Source: Hirsutella rhossiliensis
Taxonomy: Eukaryota; Ascomycota; Sordariomycetes; Hypocreales; Ophiocordycipitaceae
DNA: 64,000 bases
Reading direction: 5' to 3'
Assembly (NCBI RefSeq): GCF_020360975.1
Contig: NW_025408668.1
Coordinates: 1,116,001 to 1,180,000 of the forward strand
In this document: in pieces, positions 21,101-34,646 of the stretch
Numbering within the stretch: position 1 is the first letter of the stretch
How the letters are laid out: every line of letters starts with the position of its first letter
Translations under genes and position numbers: made by a program
The notes under the pieces: model-generated
Seen by the model: only the letters and a program-made list of their open reading frames with translations
Database searches by the model: none
What the model was told of the DNA's origin: nothing

Positions 21101-22780
21101 TAATTCTAAAGACTATATACTTATAGGGCCGCTTAGTCCCTACTAAGGGCCGATACGCCGACTTACTAAGACGCTTAACCTAAGATAGGGCGGTAGTAGC
21201 GGCGCTATAAGTAGGTAGAGGAGGGGTAGACGTAATAGTATACGTTAGCGGAGTAGGGGGGCCCGTTAAACGACCTAAGGAGGAGGCGAATAAGGGCGAT
21301 AACTAACTAAAACTTAACCTAAACTTAGGCTAAAATATACCCTAGGAATAAGCTAACCCTATATTAGTATTCGATAACTAAGAGCTATAAAAGAAATAAA
21401 TAAAGGCGCTAGGAAAAGATAAGAAATACTAAGCGGTATTTTAAGTAATATATAAAAGGGAGAGATTACTAGTACTAAAATAGTAACTAAAGGTATAGCT
21501 AAGCGAATATATAATCGATATTAAGAGATAGTTATACTTTTAAGAAAGGCTATAAGTACTAAGGAAACTAAAGTATAATAAAGAAGAGGGGGCTAAGAAA
21601 TAAGATATACTTTAGGTATAAATAGCCTAATAAATATATAACTTAACGGCGGTAGGATACCTAGGGAGAGAGGGGACCTTAGTAATACTAGCCTAAGAAT
21701 TCTTTTAGCTTAGCTAGTTAGCGATAGTAAGGCGGCTCGTTACTAACTATAGACTATATAGGAGGGGGTATATATAAAGGTAACTTTAAAAGGGACTCTT
21801 AAAGCCCTTACTACCGCTATCTTAACTATTTATATACCTATTAATAGACTTTATAGTTAAACTACTACTAACTAAGATAGAAGGCATAAAGTACCTTTAA
21901 GTAATTATAGACTAGCTAATAAAGGTAGTAACGCTTAAAGCAATACTAACGATAAAGGTAGTAGTATATATAATAAGGTTTATTTAAGCTTACTTTTACT
22001 TTTATAAAATACTAAGGTCGATTATATTAAATAGAGGGACGAACTAAATAAGAAGCTTTTAAAAGGAGTTTTATAAATAAATAAGAGTATAAAGGAAGTT
22101 AAGTTTAGTATACTATATGTAAATAGATAGGTTAACTAAGCGTATAAACTAAGAAATATAAGTATACTTTTAAGTATATATTTACTATAGCTAGGATAAC
22201 TAGGGAGCGTAGCTACTATATATATAAGCTATACTAAATAACTATATAGCGTTAATAATAAGTATAAGCCCGTTCTTTATAACGTATAGATATAATATTA
22301 AGCCGGTCTAAATAATAAGGGCGGAGGGGCCGCTAGCGCTAGAAGTAAGGGGGGCGAGGGAGCTCGCTTAAAGGATAAGAGAGGTAACCGAATTCCTATA
22401 AACTGCTATTATCGCGGCGTAGGTAAGATAAAAGGAAATAGTAAACTAAAAGAGAGCCCTAGTAAAGAGGTTTAAAGTAAGTAATAAGGTATAAGTAGAT
22501 ATAGCTAAATATATAACTAACTAGCTATATAAGAAGCTTAACTAGCTATACTAAAAGTATACTATAATAAAGGTAATAAGCCTATATATAGTAGAGCTCG
22601 ATATACTAAAAAGGGTATATAAAAGGCTCTATATAGAATTTCTCCGCTAAGTAGTAGAGAACCTACTACTTAGATAGGTAGTTAATAACTACTAACTACT
22701 ACTAGTAATTAAGGAGGATAATAAGCCTAAGTATATTATTAAAGAGATTTAGTAAGCGTAGTAAAAGTAAAGGGGGAGGG
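18200..22780 (+). pseudogene. Gypsy D gag-pol relic
   Basis: Gag ends with a zinc-knuckle relic (18,872-18,913) reading YFNYKVKGYIALYY, the CCHC pattern with every Cys and His turned to Tyr. A protease block reads IDINGYIK then SYDIFLG. RT carries IIVYIDNILIYL; the box YIDN (20,239-20,250) has lost its second Asp. KEVKYLGFII follows. RNase H shows VEYNYLIYDKEIL. Integrase contains VIDRLTKVVTL, a DRLTKRINQEI segment and ISPFFITYRYNIKPV, the usual fungal gypsy order. A charged Lys/Arg/Glu-rich tail follows to about 22,780. Numerous TAA/TAG codons replace Gln and Trp. Confidence 0.87.
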
Positions 22781-23983
22781 GTAAATAGTAATAGGTACTT
22801 ATAAAATAGTAAGGGTATATAAACCTATCGTAGTACCCGCTAAATAACTTCTAGGAGACGGAAGCCTTAAAGGGACTTAAGAGATAGTAGGGAAACGCGA
22901 GGGAGAATAATAAAGGAGGGGCGAGAAAAAAGGACTAAGAGGAGGGCGGAAGATAAAGAAAGGGAAATAAAGGATAAAAAGGGGAGAAAGAAAAGGAGGT
23001 AGGAAATAAAGGACGCTTATTAAAAAATAAGGAAAGGATAAAGAAGAACTATAGTACTAAAAGGAAATAATAAAAGATAAATAAAGGATAGATATAAGAT
23101 AGATAGTAATAAAAGATAGATAAGAATAAGGATAAAGGTAGGATATAATAAGATAAGATATAGATATAATAAGATATATTAAAGATACTAACTTAATTTT
23201 AACTAACTATAGACGCCCTTTAACTACCGCTTAATTACTCTAAGATATTAAGGTACGTTTAAGCCTAGCGTATAAATATAATAGTATAGGTAAGCTTAGT
23301 ATACTAGAATAATAGTTAAAGATAAATAGTAAGATAAAGTTAAAAGGGGAATAAAGTATATATATAAAGGTCGCTTTAATAGTTATTAAATATCCTTTAA
23401 GATATATAGTTTTAAAGGGCGTTAGTAGTAATAATTATATCCTTAGTATACAACTATTATATTAGCGTTTTATTAAATAAAGTTAAGAGAGAGTAATAAA
23501 TAAAAAGGTAGTATAATTTAGTATAAGTATAAGTAAAGTAGTTATAAGTATATAGCGACGCTTAATTTTAATAGGTACTATACTATATCTTAACGCTCGG
23601 CGACGTTATTTAGCCTATATAGGTAAGATAGGGTAGCCGCTATATAGTAGTACTATAGGTCGCGCTATATTTATTAAGAGATATAGGTAAACGCGTTAAC
23701 TAGCGCGAAGGCAGTAGAGTATAGTCGCCTAGTATACTAAGAGGCAGGGTACCGCTACGCGGAGTAGAGAAGCTAGCGGGCGTATAAGGGCCTATAGTAG
23801 TTATAATATAGCGTAGCGCGGCGATAGAAGTTAGGTAAAGTAAGGGCGCGCGTATAGAGGGAGTAAAGCTTAAAGGAGGAAAAAGAAAGAAAGAAAGAAA
23901 GAAAAAGGATAAAAAAAGGGTATTTATATATAGTAGGGTATATATATAGTTAATAAGGTATAAGGGTATATATATAAAGGAGG
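22781..23983 (+). other. D 3' region upstream of the B1 insertion
   Basis: About 1.2 kb follows the end of the D integrase frame. It begins with purine-rich coding-like DNA (Lys/Glu-rich if translated) and continues as AT-rich sequence with a GAAA microsatellite at about 23,880-23,905. The last five bases, GGAGG, are the B1 target duplication. No further gene is evident. The remainder of D resumes at 31,796. Confidence 0.5.
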
Positions 23984-24240
23984 TATAAGAGCGCTACTAA
24001 GAGGTATAGGCTAATAAAGTACTTAGGTATATAGTACTAATATATTAGTAGGGTATTAGTAGGGAATCGTGCCTACCCCGCTCGTATATTATAGACCTCT
24101 CGCTACTCCGATTAAAAAGGAAAAATCCCTCTTCCTATAAGCTTTAGTCTTATAACGAGGAGAATATAATATATATAGCGTAGTACCTCTAGCTATCTCT
24201 ACTACCTAAATAATTATACTATAATACGTATTCCCTTATA
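23984..24240 (+). repeat. B1 5' LTR
   Basis: This 257 bp repeat starts TATAAGAGCGC and ends TTCCCTTATA (RIP form of TG...CA). It matches 31,534-31,790 and, inverted, the two B2 LTRs. Confidence 0.95.
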
Positions 24241-24499
24241 ATTTCTAAAGCTTCCTTTTTAGTTACTTAGTAAAGATAGCTACTTAAAGAAGACTATATA
24301 ACGCTCCTATAGCGCGACGTAGTAGTTAACTAGTTAAGGCCTCTTCGTTACGTATATTAGGTATCTACTTAAGAGATAAAGAACTAGAAGATATATCCTT
24401 AGAATAGACCCCTATTATAGACGATATTCTAACTATATCGAAGATATCGCTACCTATAAGCGTAAGACCGTCGACTTATAAAGAAAAGCTTATAGCCTT

Positions 24500-27400
24500 A
24501 TAAGCGCGTATTAAGGAGCTAAAGGAAACGAAACGCCTATAAGACCGCGTTATATAATTAGAGGAGGAAATTACTAAACGCGCTAGTACTATTACTATCT
24601 ATTTAGGAAAGCGTTAACGGTCCTACTCCCTTAAATTAAACGGTAGTCGCGGTAGCGAGGTTAAGATTAAAAACATCGCTTAATTATCCTAACCTACTAA
24701 TATATAGAAACGTCTAGACTAGACTTACGATCTAGAGGATGCTTTTAAGGCAGCGCCTAAACGCTTTTATCGCGATAAAATAAAGATCCTCTACGCGGTA
24801 GATTATATATATAGCGACTATAAAGCGAGATAGCGTTAATACCTTAAAGAATAAACGCCGATTAACTAAACTAAATATAGTATAGATTAGGTATACTTTA
24901 AGGAATAGATACTCGTCTTAATTAAGGATATTATAAATAAGGAGATACTATTAGCAACGTAATTAAAGGAGGCTTACTAATAAGAAGGCTAGTCCCCCCT
25001 AAAGTTTAGCTTATACCTTAACTCCTTAAAGAGGTATTTCGAACGCCTATTAAAAAAGGCGTGTACTCTTATATTTTTCGCTAAGCTAGAGCTATAACTT
25101 CGAGACTAAATTAACCTTTATTCGATACTTATTTATACCTACTAACGGGAAGAGCTTATATAAGTCGCTTAACGATATTAGGATATTACTACTAATAAGA
25201 GGCGACGTACTAATACTACTTCTACCCCTAGAGGAACCGGGAATAGAAGTAGTGCTATACCTTAAGGCGGTATATATAGGGGAAGGAATTAAAGAGGTCG
25301 ATAAGCTAGGCCGAATCGTTAAGGAAATACTACTAATTTAACCGATAACTAGTAAGCTAGCGATATACCTACTAAGGGCTAAACTAAGAGACGTTATTAA
25401 GGAAGAGGATCTTTTACTTAATCGGGAATTATATATTTCTAATATAATAAGCTAGGATACCTATTTATAGAATATACTAATTCTTTAAAGGTAGAAACCC
25501 TAGTAAAGACTCTTAGACTTAATACTATAAAATAAGGAAAAAGTAAGATATTAAGGTAAACGCCTCTCCCTTAGTAAACCTAATACCTATAAGATAGTTA
25601 CTTAAAACTCTTATAATAATATTAGGGCGAAACCTTACTAAAGTCCCTATATACTTAGATACTTATAGTACTATTAACCTTATAAATATATACTTTGCCC
25701 GATAGTAAGGATTACTATAAGTAGAGCTATTATACCCTAAGTTATTAAGGCTTAATAATAGTAAGGTAAGGGAGTATAGAGTATAGTTAGTACTACTCCG
25801 AATAATAAATATAAGGGGCACCGAAAAGATAATTACTTATTTCTATATTAGTACCGATAAGTTAACGCTAAATAATTAGGTATTAATCCTTTTATTAGTT
25901 ACTACCTTAAAGGATAAACGTATCTATATTATCTTATAGAAACGATAGTAGTAGTTTAAGTATTAACTAAGTAGCGAAACCTTATAAAATCCCTATAGAT
26001 TCCTTTAGGAATATAGGAATAAGGTAAGGGTATATATAATAGCGCTTAATCCTAAGCTAATCTTACTATTAGATAAAGATAAGGATAAAGGGATTTTATA
26101 GGAAGAATAGGCCGAAATCCTACTAACTCTTTACTAGTTTAAAGATACCTTCTTAGCTAATAAATCTAATTTATTACTAGCTAGAAAGGGAATAGATTAC
26201 TTAATTAATTTAATCCTTAATATAGAACCTCCTTATAGACCGATTTACCTTCTATCGTAAAAGGAACTCTAAGTATTACGCGACTAAATCTAAGACGTAA
26301 TAAAAAGGAAAATAATCTAAGAGTTAAAGAGCCTAGCTAAGGCGCCTATCTTTTTCGTTCTAAAAAAAGATAGTACCTTACGGCTATATATAGACTACTA
26401 AGGACTTAACTAGGTTACGTAAAAGAATTAGTACCCTTTACCTTTTATTTTAGAGATTATTAACTGCTATTAAGGAGCTAAGTATTTTTCTAAGATTAAT
26501 ATATAAAATATATATTAACGTATTTAAATTTAAGAAGGAGATAAATAAAAGACTGCTTTCTAAACGCGTTATAGATATTTCGAATACTTAGTAATACCCT
26601 TTAGACTTACTAACGTACCAGCTATATTTTAGAGCTATATCTATTAAGCGCTTAAGGGGCTCGTAAATATAATTTATATAGTCTACCTCGACGATATCCT
26701 TATATACTTTAAAACGAGAGAAGAATATACTAAATACTTAGGATAAGTAATAGAAAGGCTAAGGGCTATAAAGCTTTATATAAAACTATCGAAGTATATC
26801 TTCTATTAATAGTTAGTTAAGCTCCTTAGGTTTATATTATCTATTAATAGGGTATTAATAGACCTTTAATAGGTAGAGGCAATAGCTTAATAGCCTAAAC
26901 CTATAGCCTACTATAATATTTAGGTTTTCCTTAGGTTTTATAATTTTTACCGATAATTTATATATAGGTACTTAAGAGTTATAGCGCCCTTAACTATATT
27001 ATTAAAGGGGAGTAAGAATAGAAAGAAGCTAAGGAGTATAGAGCTAAACCTTACTAAAAGGGCAGCGTTTTAAGCTCTTAAGGATACTTTTTAAGGAGCC
27101 CTACTCCTTTAATATTATAATCTAGAAAGATATATTTATATTAAAATAGATATATTATAATTCGCGATAGTAAGGATTATCTCTTAACCTAATAATAAAG
27201 GGCGTTATTATCCGATCGTATTTTAGTTAGGGAAGTTTACTAAAGCTGAACTTAATTATAGTATTTTAAACTAAGAACTCTTTACTATCGTTAAGTTATT
27301 TAAAGACTAGCGATATTACGTTAAAGGGGTAGCGTATAAAGTAAAGGTATTATCGGACTACTATAACCTTTAGACGTTTATATACTAGACCTCCTTAAAT

Positions 27401-29580
27401 AAGAGGTAAGTAAGATAGTATATATATTTAGTACTATTTAACTTTACGATTAAGTATTATATAGGTAAATCTAACCTAGTAAACGCGCTATTAAGAATGC
27501 CTAGATATAAGGGCGAGAAGCCCTTATTTATAGAACTATTACTAGAGCTATAAGCGAAACTAGCTACTATTAATACTATATCTATATAAAGAAATAATAA
27601 GGCGTTTTTATAGGTAAGGAGATACTTAACCTTAAGTTAATATAAGCGTAGTAAAGTACCTTTATATAAGGAAAATATATAAGCTTATCTATAGTAAAAC
27701 TATAATAATTTAGGCGCGAGACCTAAATAATTAGCCGATTAAGCTAAAGAGAGAGCTAGTTATAAATAGTTACTCTTAAGGAAGACCGCTAAAAAAGCGG
27801 CCTACTATATCAAGGTTTATATAGTAAAAGTTCTAGAACCGTTACTAAAGTTATTAAAACGCACTTAGTTAGTTAATATAGCGATTAGTAAGCTAAAGGA
27901 GACTAAAGACTTCTCGAAAAGGAAGGGTTTTTAGTTAGTACGCTTAGATAGACTATTACTATAAAAGGGTTATATCGTAGTGCCTCTAAAGGCAGCCTTA
28001 TAGTAAGAGCTAATATAGCTCTTCTATAACGATCTATTAGTAAGATACTTTAGCTCTTAATATACTAGTAAACTACTAGCGAGGAACTTCTACTAAGATA
28101 GAATAATAAAAGATATAAATAAATATATTTAGTTATACTTAGTATATTAAGGTATAGTATCTAAGAGGCATCGCCCTTATAGTACTATATAATTATTACT
28201 ATATCTTATATAACTATAGGAAGAATTATTAATAGACTTTACTATAGGTCTGCCTAAAGTATAGTATAATAGATAAGACGTTAATACGATCTTAGTAATC
28301 GTAGACTAATATACTAAGTATTGCTTCTTCTTTCCTATCTTAAAGATAATAATAGCCCTAAAGCTAGTAAAATTATTTTATTACTAAGTTAAATTAGTAT
28401 ATAAACCTCTAAAAGGTATTATCTTAGATAGAGGGTCCCTATTTATAAGTAAGTTCTAGTTAGATCTCTATTTTATCTTATAAGTAAAATATAGGCTATC
28501 GACGGTATTTTACTTATAAACTAATAAGTAAATAAAATAAATAAACTAAGCTATATAGTATTACTTAAGATACTTTACTAACTTAAAATAAACTAACTAA
28601 GCGTTACTCCTATATATTACTTAATTTATATATAATAATATAAAGAACGCGATAACTAGGTTATTACTTAATAAAGCGTTAATAGGTTACTAACTAAACT
28701 TCTATATTAATACTAAGGACGATATTATTTAAAGGGGGGTACCTAAAGTAAGAGTAAGAGTTACTAGGCTATAGGAGCTACGAAAGAGGCTTAAGGAATA
28801 CTAAGGAAAGGCTATTAAATCGTAAGTAAAATACTATAATTTAAGGTACTAACTACTTATACTAAAAGTAAGAGACCTTATAGTATCATCGATAAAGAAC
28901 TTACGCCTTAAGGATGAAAAAAGAAACCTCTTACCTAAGTATATTAAACTATTTTAGGTCCTATAAGCTATTAGAAAGTAAGTATATTATCTTATACTCC
29001 TAGAAAAATACTTACGCTTCTATAACGTTTTCTATATTAGTCTCTTAAAGCCTTAGAAGGAGCGTAAAGGTACCTATAAAGATAGTAAAACCCTACTAAT
29101 ATTAGACTTAGAGGACGATAAAGGTAAATAGGAAGTCTAAGAGATTAAAGACTAAAAGAGATCTAAGGGCAATACCTTTTTCCTTATTAAATAGAAAGGA
29201 TAGTTAGCTAAGTATAACTAATAGGTCGATACTAAAGATATAGTAAATAGCTAAGACCTTATTAAAGAATATACTACTCGCTTAACTAGGAAAAAGAGGC
29301 GTAAGACTAAGTAAGGTAGGGAAACCTATTAGTATAGGGAGACGCTATTAAATCGGTAATAAATCCCTACTAAATCGCTACTAACTCGTTAACGTATCGG
29401 TATACCTAAACGTCCTATAACTATATATAAAATAGTAAAATAAGAGAATAAGGAAAACTATCTATACTACCTATTAAATATTATTAAGGAAAATAAAACT
29501 AAACTATAACTTTATTAAGGCCCTAACGATAAAGGAGAGAAGGATAGTTATAGCTAAATAAAAGAAAGATAAGACCTATC
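24500..29580 (+). pseudogene. Gypsy B1 gag-pol relic
   Basis: Gag near 24,690-25,250 shows the retrotransposon gag core (DAFKAAPKRFYRDKIKILYAV, then LKFSLYLNSLKRYFERL). A protease-like segment reads LDTYSTINLI at about 25,655. RT near 26,330-26,830 includes RLYIDY-GLN and IVYLDDILIYF, with both catalytic Asp codons kept (YLDD, 26,684-26,695). RNase H follows near 27,000-27,400. Integrase, about 28,060-28,960, has IDFTIGLPKV, VD-YTKYCFFFPIL and GIILDRGSLFISKF. A C-terminal stretch LLEKYLRFYNVFYISLLKP ends near 29,060 and a charged tail reaches about 29,580. Stops are all TAA/TAG at expected Gln/Trp positions. Confidence 0.9.
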
Positions 29581-29588
29581 TATTACTT

Positions 29589-31152
29589 TTAACTACCCCT
29601 CTTCTTCGCTAGCGTAGTAAGAACTAACTAAGGCGCCCCCTTTATTATACTAAATACCTTTAAAAATACTAAAACTACCCTATCCTCCGCTCTTTCTTTA
29701 TCCTCTATATCGAGACCTATCTCTATTAGTATAGTACTTACCTCGGCCTTAGTAAATAGTAAGGCGTATTACTATAAAGTATAGCTTATATCTCCGTTAA
29801 TAAAGTAGAGTTTTAACTAAGATTCTTAGGCTTAGTACTCTAGGCTTATATAGGCGATATTAAATAAGGGCGCGGGGTTAAGGCGAATAATAAGCTCGCG
29901 GCGTATATTAATTAGCGTATAATAGTTAGTACGCTTAACCTAGTATATCGTTAAGCGGTCGTTAATAAAAGGGTTAGATAAAACTTATAATAGTAGACTT
30001 CTATATACCTATAGTTTTAAAGGACTTACGATAGGCCGTCTTAGCGGCGTTAAAAGCCTTAGCTAAATACTATACTATAATAGGGAGATAGCGCCGATTA
30101 GCCTCCTTAAAAATAAGCACGCCTACGTTTAAGCTATCGTCCTTAGTATCCTCGTTACCGGTCTTTAGCTTATTAAGCTTACGTAGGTACTTAACGATAG
30201 CGACTATATCGGCCTAGTTACTAAATATAAGAGTAGCGGCCTTAAGAAGGATTAGCTTATTAATCGTAATATTTAAAGTTAAGGGGAAACTTACTTAGTT
30301 ATAAGTCGCGGTATATCTATAGCACTACTTATAGTATATCGAGGAAACCCCTAAGAAAATATAGCTAATTAAGAGCACCTTAATAGGCTTAGGCTTAGTT
30401 ATACTATACTCCTTAATAACCGTCGTAAAATAATATATATACTAGAGCTTATAAGGGATAACCTTATAGGCCCTAACTAAGCGGGCTTTAGCCTTAGATC
30501 GGGTGCGCTTTTTTATAGGAGCGCGACCGCCTTATACCGCCGCTTAGGTACCCTTATCTCTAGCGCCGCCGTTCTTAGGTTTATTAATAAGAGGAGTTAG
30601 ATCGCGGCCGTCTCTATTATTACTATTATCGTTATCTTAGCCCTTATTTAGCTAGGTATTAAGATAGTCTTAGCCCTTATTTAGCTAGGCCTTATTATTA
30701 ATATCGGCCTATTTATTCTAAGGAGCGGCTTAAGCGATAATCTCTTATTAGCTAGAGCCGCTCTATTAAGATAGAGTAGCTAGGTTATTAGCACTTACCT
30801 AGGAGCGCCTAAGCACGATCTCCTCGCTAGTATTAGTATCGCTAATAAGGGTAATAGACTTATAAGTTTCCTAGCCTATAAAGGTAGGCTTATCGATAGC
30901 TAGGGCTAAGGTATTTAGCGGGGTAATAGGGGTATAACCCTCGCTAACGTTAGGTCTTAGACTAAAAGTCTCCTAGGACTAGGATTCCCTTATACCTTTC
31001 TTAGCTTTCTTTACTAAAGGGGAACTAGCGTCGCTATAAGACTTTTAGGCCGATCGCTTATACTTTAAGGGCGAACCTACCGCTACCTACTCTTATATAT
31101 AGTATAGGAAATTAGCGTTATAGTTCTTTATCTTCTTTAATATAAAAGGCAT
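29589..31152 (-). pseudogene. Antisense ORF of gypsy family B
   Basis: Opposite to B1 gag-pol, a frame opens at a surviving ATG (31,150-31,152) with MPFILKKIKNYN and runs leftward for about 520 codons. Recognisable stretches include SSPLVKKAKKGIRES, SLRPNVSEGY and, after an acidic middle, an Ala/Lys-rich basic block followed by KPKLIEVLLI and PLTLNI. The same protein is on the plus strand in B2 (37,260-38,823) with the same start and order. It begins about 380 bp inside the 3' LTR and ends near the pol terminus, so the two genes converge. I recognise no family. The conserved location in two copies supports genuine coding. Confidence 0.65.
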
Positions 31153-31533
31153 TATCGTTAATAAATCGTCGATAAAAAGTAATATAAAAAGGTATAAGGG
31201 ATTAATAAAAAAGGGCGTAAAACTCTATAGTAATTATAAGCGGAAGAGTTAAAGAAGAAAATAAAATAAAAGAAGTAAGAGATATATATATACGCTCTTT
31301 ATATTATAGTTACGCGGCCGATATATAGGCGATACTATAATAGTTACTTAGTAGCTACCGCTAGTATAATAACTATTAACGTTATAGAGCGTAGACTAAT
31401 ATATACTTATATAAGTATATACGCGCGATATATAACCGAAACTACCTCTCTTTTTAACCGAATATATATAGTATAGTAAAAGTAATATATATTAAAGATA
31501 TAGCTAAGACGTCTATATAGGAGGGGAGATAAT

Positions 31534-31790
31534 TATAAGAGCGCTATTAAGAGGTATAGGCTAATAAAGTACTTAGGTATATAGTACTAATATATTAGTA
31601 GGGTATTAATAGGGAATTATGCCTACCCCGCTTATATATTATAGACCTCTCGCTACTCTAACTAAAGAGGAAAAATCCCTCTTCCTATAAGCTTTAGTCT
31701 TATAACGAGGAGAATATAATATATATAGTATAGTACCTCTAGCTATCTCTACTACCTAACTAATCGTACCGTAATATATATTCCCTTATA
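31534..31790 (+). repeat. B1 3' LTR
   Basis: 257 bp, same length as 23,984-24,240. It is preceded by a polypurine tract at about 31,518-31,531 and followed by the duplicated GGAGG. Confidence 0.95.
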
Positions 31791-31795
31791 GGAGG

Positions 31796-31965
31796 GAAGA
31801 ATAAGGCGGAATAAGTATATAAAAGGGCGGTATATAAAGGGATAGGGCGAGTAGAAGGTAGAAGGAAGCGACCGCGCGTACTAAGAAAAAAAAGGATAGC
31901 GATAATAGAAAGTTAGTAAGAGAGAAATAAGAGTACTATTAATAAAAGGGGGAGAGTAAGGGTAG
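31796..31965 (+). other. D 3' end resuming after B1
   Basis: This 170 bp segment continues D between the B1 duplication and the D 3' LTR. It is purine-rich and ends with AAAAGGGGGAGAGTAAGGG, a good polypurine tract for priming plus-strand synthesis next to the LTR. Confidence 0.7.
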
Positions 31966-32222
31966 TATTATAGGCTATGCCTATAAAAGGCTAAGGTTAT
32001 ACTATAGCGACTATACTAAAGTTATGCTAAAGTAGACCTATATATAAGTAGAGCTCGACCTAAACTTAGGCCGAATAGCACTTAAATATAGGTCGAGCTA
32101 AGAACTAAGAAAGATAAATAACTATTATAACTAAGATAAAGTTTTCCTTCTTTCTCCTTAGTTTTAAATAAATAATTATTCGGCCCTATACTACTATATT
32201 AAGTATATACTAGCCCTTAATA
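31966..32222 (+). repeat. D 3' LTR
   Basis: 257 bp partner of 17,543-17,799, starting TATTATAGGC (RIP-shifted from TATCACGGGC in the left copy) and followed by duplicated CTTAA. Confidence 0.94.
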
Positions 32223-32227
32223 CTTAA

Positions 32228-34646
32228 TAAGCCTAATAGTTTAATTCTTTTAGACTAGCCTTATAGGCTTAGATATTATATCTTAAAAGATTCCTTTCTT
32301 TTAAAGAAAGTAAAAGGAAATTAAGCTTATTAAAAATTAAGGGTAAAAAGCTACCCTTCTTCGTTAAAGAATTTATATAGACCTATTAAATAAATTTATC
32401 GTATAATTCACCCTTTTATATCCTTTTATTTATATAGTTAATTCCTTAGTAATAAAGTATTCGCTTTATACCTTTTAAAAAGACTAGAATTAAAAGAGTA
32501 TATTATAGATATTAAGGGAAGTACTAGAGTTAAAGATAGCTAATTTTTATAAGGGATAATCGGAGGGCTTTAATAATTAGTTTTAGCCTTATTAATCTAT
32601 AAGGAAGATAAAGGCTAGATTTACTATACTAATAATTTTTCCTTAAATTTATAGCTCGAATAAAGGCAGTAGCGTTAGTTACTATTTCTTAGTAACTTAA
32701 ATCTTATCTATCTTCTTTTATAATAAGGGGTCCTCCTTAAGAGACTATTATACTATTTCTTATAGCCTCTTTAAAAGGTTAACTCCTTTAAGTCGGTTTT
32801 CTTTAAAACCTACTAGTAGTCTTCTAGCTAATAAGGCTTTTTATATACTTAGTAGGTAGGTCGATTCCTCCTTATATATTATCTCTTTAAGGAATCCTTA
32901 TCTTATAAGGAACGGTGTTCCTACTATAAATAAAGCAGCTATAATATACTCTCCCGATTATATAAGCTAATAAGTAGTATATTAATTATAGATAAAATCC
33001 TATATTATAGAGTAAGAATCGCTCGTTATTTTATATATTATTATATATTAAACGGGTTGCTAGTTATTATATAATCGGGAATCGAAGAAATAGAGCTAGC
33101 TTAGAATACTAGCTAAGACCTCTTAAGAATACTAGCACGACTAACCTCCTTTAAACACTAATATTAGTAGAACTAAGATACTTCTTAATATACTCGAGGT
33201 ATTACTAAATTCCTTAGTTTTAGGGCTATATAGTAGCTTAAATCTAGTCCTAAAAAGTTCTTCCGTTTAGCTATAATTATCTATATAAGATAGTATGTCC
33301 GCTAGTAGATAGAGAGAGAATTATTAACTTTAATACTACTTCTATATACTAATATATTACTAATAAATTCTATTAAAATTCCTACCTTATACTCCTTCTT
33401 CCCCTTTATTATATAGTCTTATATAATTCCTTTATTTCCTAAAATTCCGCTTTTACTTATATACCTTAAGACGTCTCTTTCTAAAAGGTCTACTTAAAAA
33501 CCCCCCCTTTTTACCCCTTATTACTAATTTTAATAAAGAGGTTCGATTTCGACTAGTTCCTTAATTTTTCGACTAACGGACTAAAAGGTCTATTAAAGGA
33601 CTAGTCGGGCCGGTCTAATAAATAGGACCGGGCCTAAAGTAAAAGGCAAAGCTAGGGCTAGGACTAAGGTAGCTATTAAAGATAAGGTTAAGGCTCTTAA
33701 AGGAGGAGGAGCTAAAGGAGCAATAGTTATAATAGTAAGGGCTATAGTAATAAGGGCTATAGTAGCTATAAGTCGAACTATCTAGGTCGAGTGCTAGCTA
33801 TAAAGGAATAAGACTACTTACTATTATACTTTAGTAGATTCTTTATTTAGTTCTTAGCTAGCTTTTTAAAAGATAGTTAAGTAACCGTTACTAATAAGCT
33901 TAATTAGTAGAGATATATCCTATAGCTACTAGCTAGAAAGAGCTTTTATTAAGAAGTATTAGTTAGCTTCCTTAAGGATTTCTTCTTACTTAGCTAGCTA
34001 TAAAGAAGCTAGTAGGTTCCTAGTAGAAAAGGCCCTTAGATATACTATATAGGTCTTCTTAATCTAGTTAGTTATATAGCCCTTTAAAGGACCTATTAAG
34101 GTCTTAAGCTTTAAATACTACTACTTAAGAGTCTCTTTCTCTTAAAGAGATTTTAGCTTTATAGTACTAATAGATTCTATTATCGCTATACGTATAATAG
34201 TAAGTAGCTTTATCTTATAAAGGTACTCCTTATAGTAACTTTCGTAGTTACCTAAGGTAGTAGAAAAAGCTCTTTACTATATAGAGGTTAGCTAGGAGAA
34301 GAAGGTAGCTCCCTTTATAAAGTCCGTTACCCTAGGATAAAGAGGGGGCTTAAAAGGGTCCTACTTATTAAAAAAGACTAAATTATAGATAGTTCTATCT
34401 ATATAAGCCTATAGCTCCTTTACCTACTTATCTTAATCTTAGGGCTTTATAAAGATCGTCTTATAGATTATAAGGATAGTAAAGAAGTTAGTTTTCGTTA
34501 TTATTATAAAGAAGGGTAGAAAAGTTAAGTAAAGATTAGCTTTTTTAGTAAGAGGGGTAAAAGAAAGCTATAAGGGATATAAGAAAGGTGCCTTTTATAG
34601 TAGCTAGAAAGTATAAGAATACTATTTCTCTTAAGCTTATAACTTT
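32228..34646 (-). pseudogene. Copia gag and protease relic
   Basis: On the minus strand, the part nearest the D junction (about 32,650-32,300) reads LAIFNSSTSLNIYNILF, then GYKRVNYTINLFNRSI and RRRVAFYP, the spacing of a copia aspartic protease and its following beta-sheet block. Gag occupies roughly 34,600-32,900; a segment at 32,903-33,469 also occurs as an isolated inverted copy in A2 (48,254-48,812). The region next to the LTR is untranslated leader. The frame is broken by TAA/TAG throughout. Integrase would follow directly but is displaced to 17,542 by D. Confidence 0.75.

Larger units (their letters stand above)
23984..31790 (+). mobile_element. Full-length Ty3/gypsy retrotransposon B1 inserted in D
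   Basis: The element is 7,807 bp with 257 bp LTRs, target duplication GGAGG (23,979-23,983 and 31,791-31,795) and a purine tract GGAGGGGAGAT just before the 3' LTR. Gag-pol is plus. An extra frame of about 520 codons lies on the minus strand between integrase and the 3' LTR. The second copy B2 (36,623-44,429) has exactly the same length in the opposite orientation. B1 appears less eroded than B2; several motifs are still intact. Confidence 0.96.
17543..32222 (+). mobile_element. Full-length Ty3/gypsy retrotransposon D, interrupted by B1
   Basis: Two 257 bp LTRs and the target duplication CTTAA define the ends. Removing B1 and its 5 bp duplication leaves about 6.87 kb. Coding is plus: gag with a zinc-knuckle relic near 18,872, protease near 19,290, RT about 19,690-20,500, RNase H about 20,600-21,000 and integrase about 21,780-22,500. 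A purine-rich tract (31,944-31,963) abuts the right LTR. LTR ends read TAT...ATA where TGT...ACA is expected. It sits inside copia protease/integrase sequence. Confidence 0.93.
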
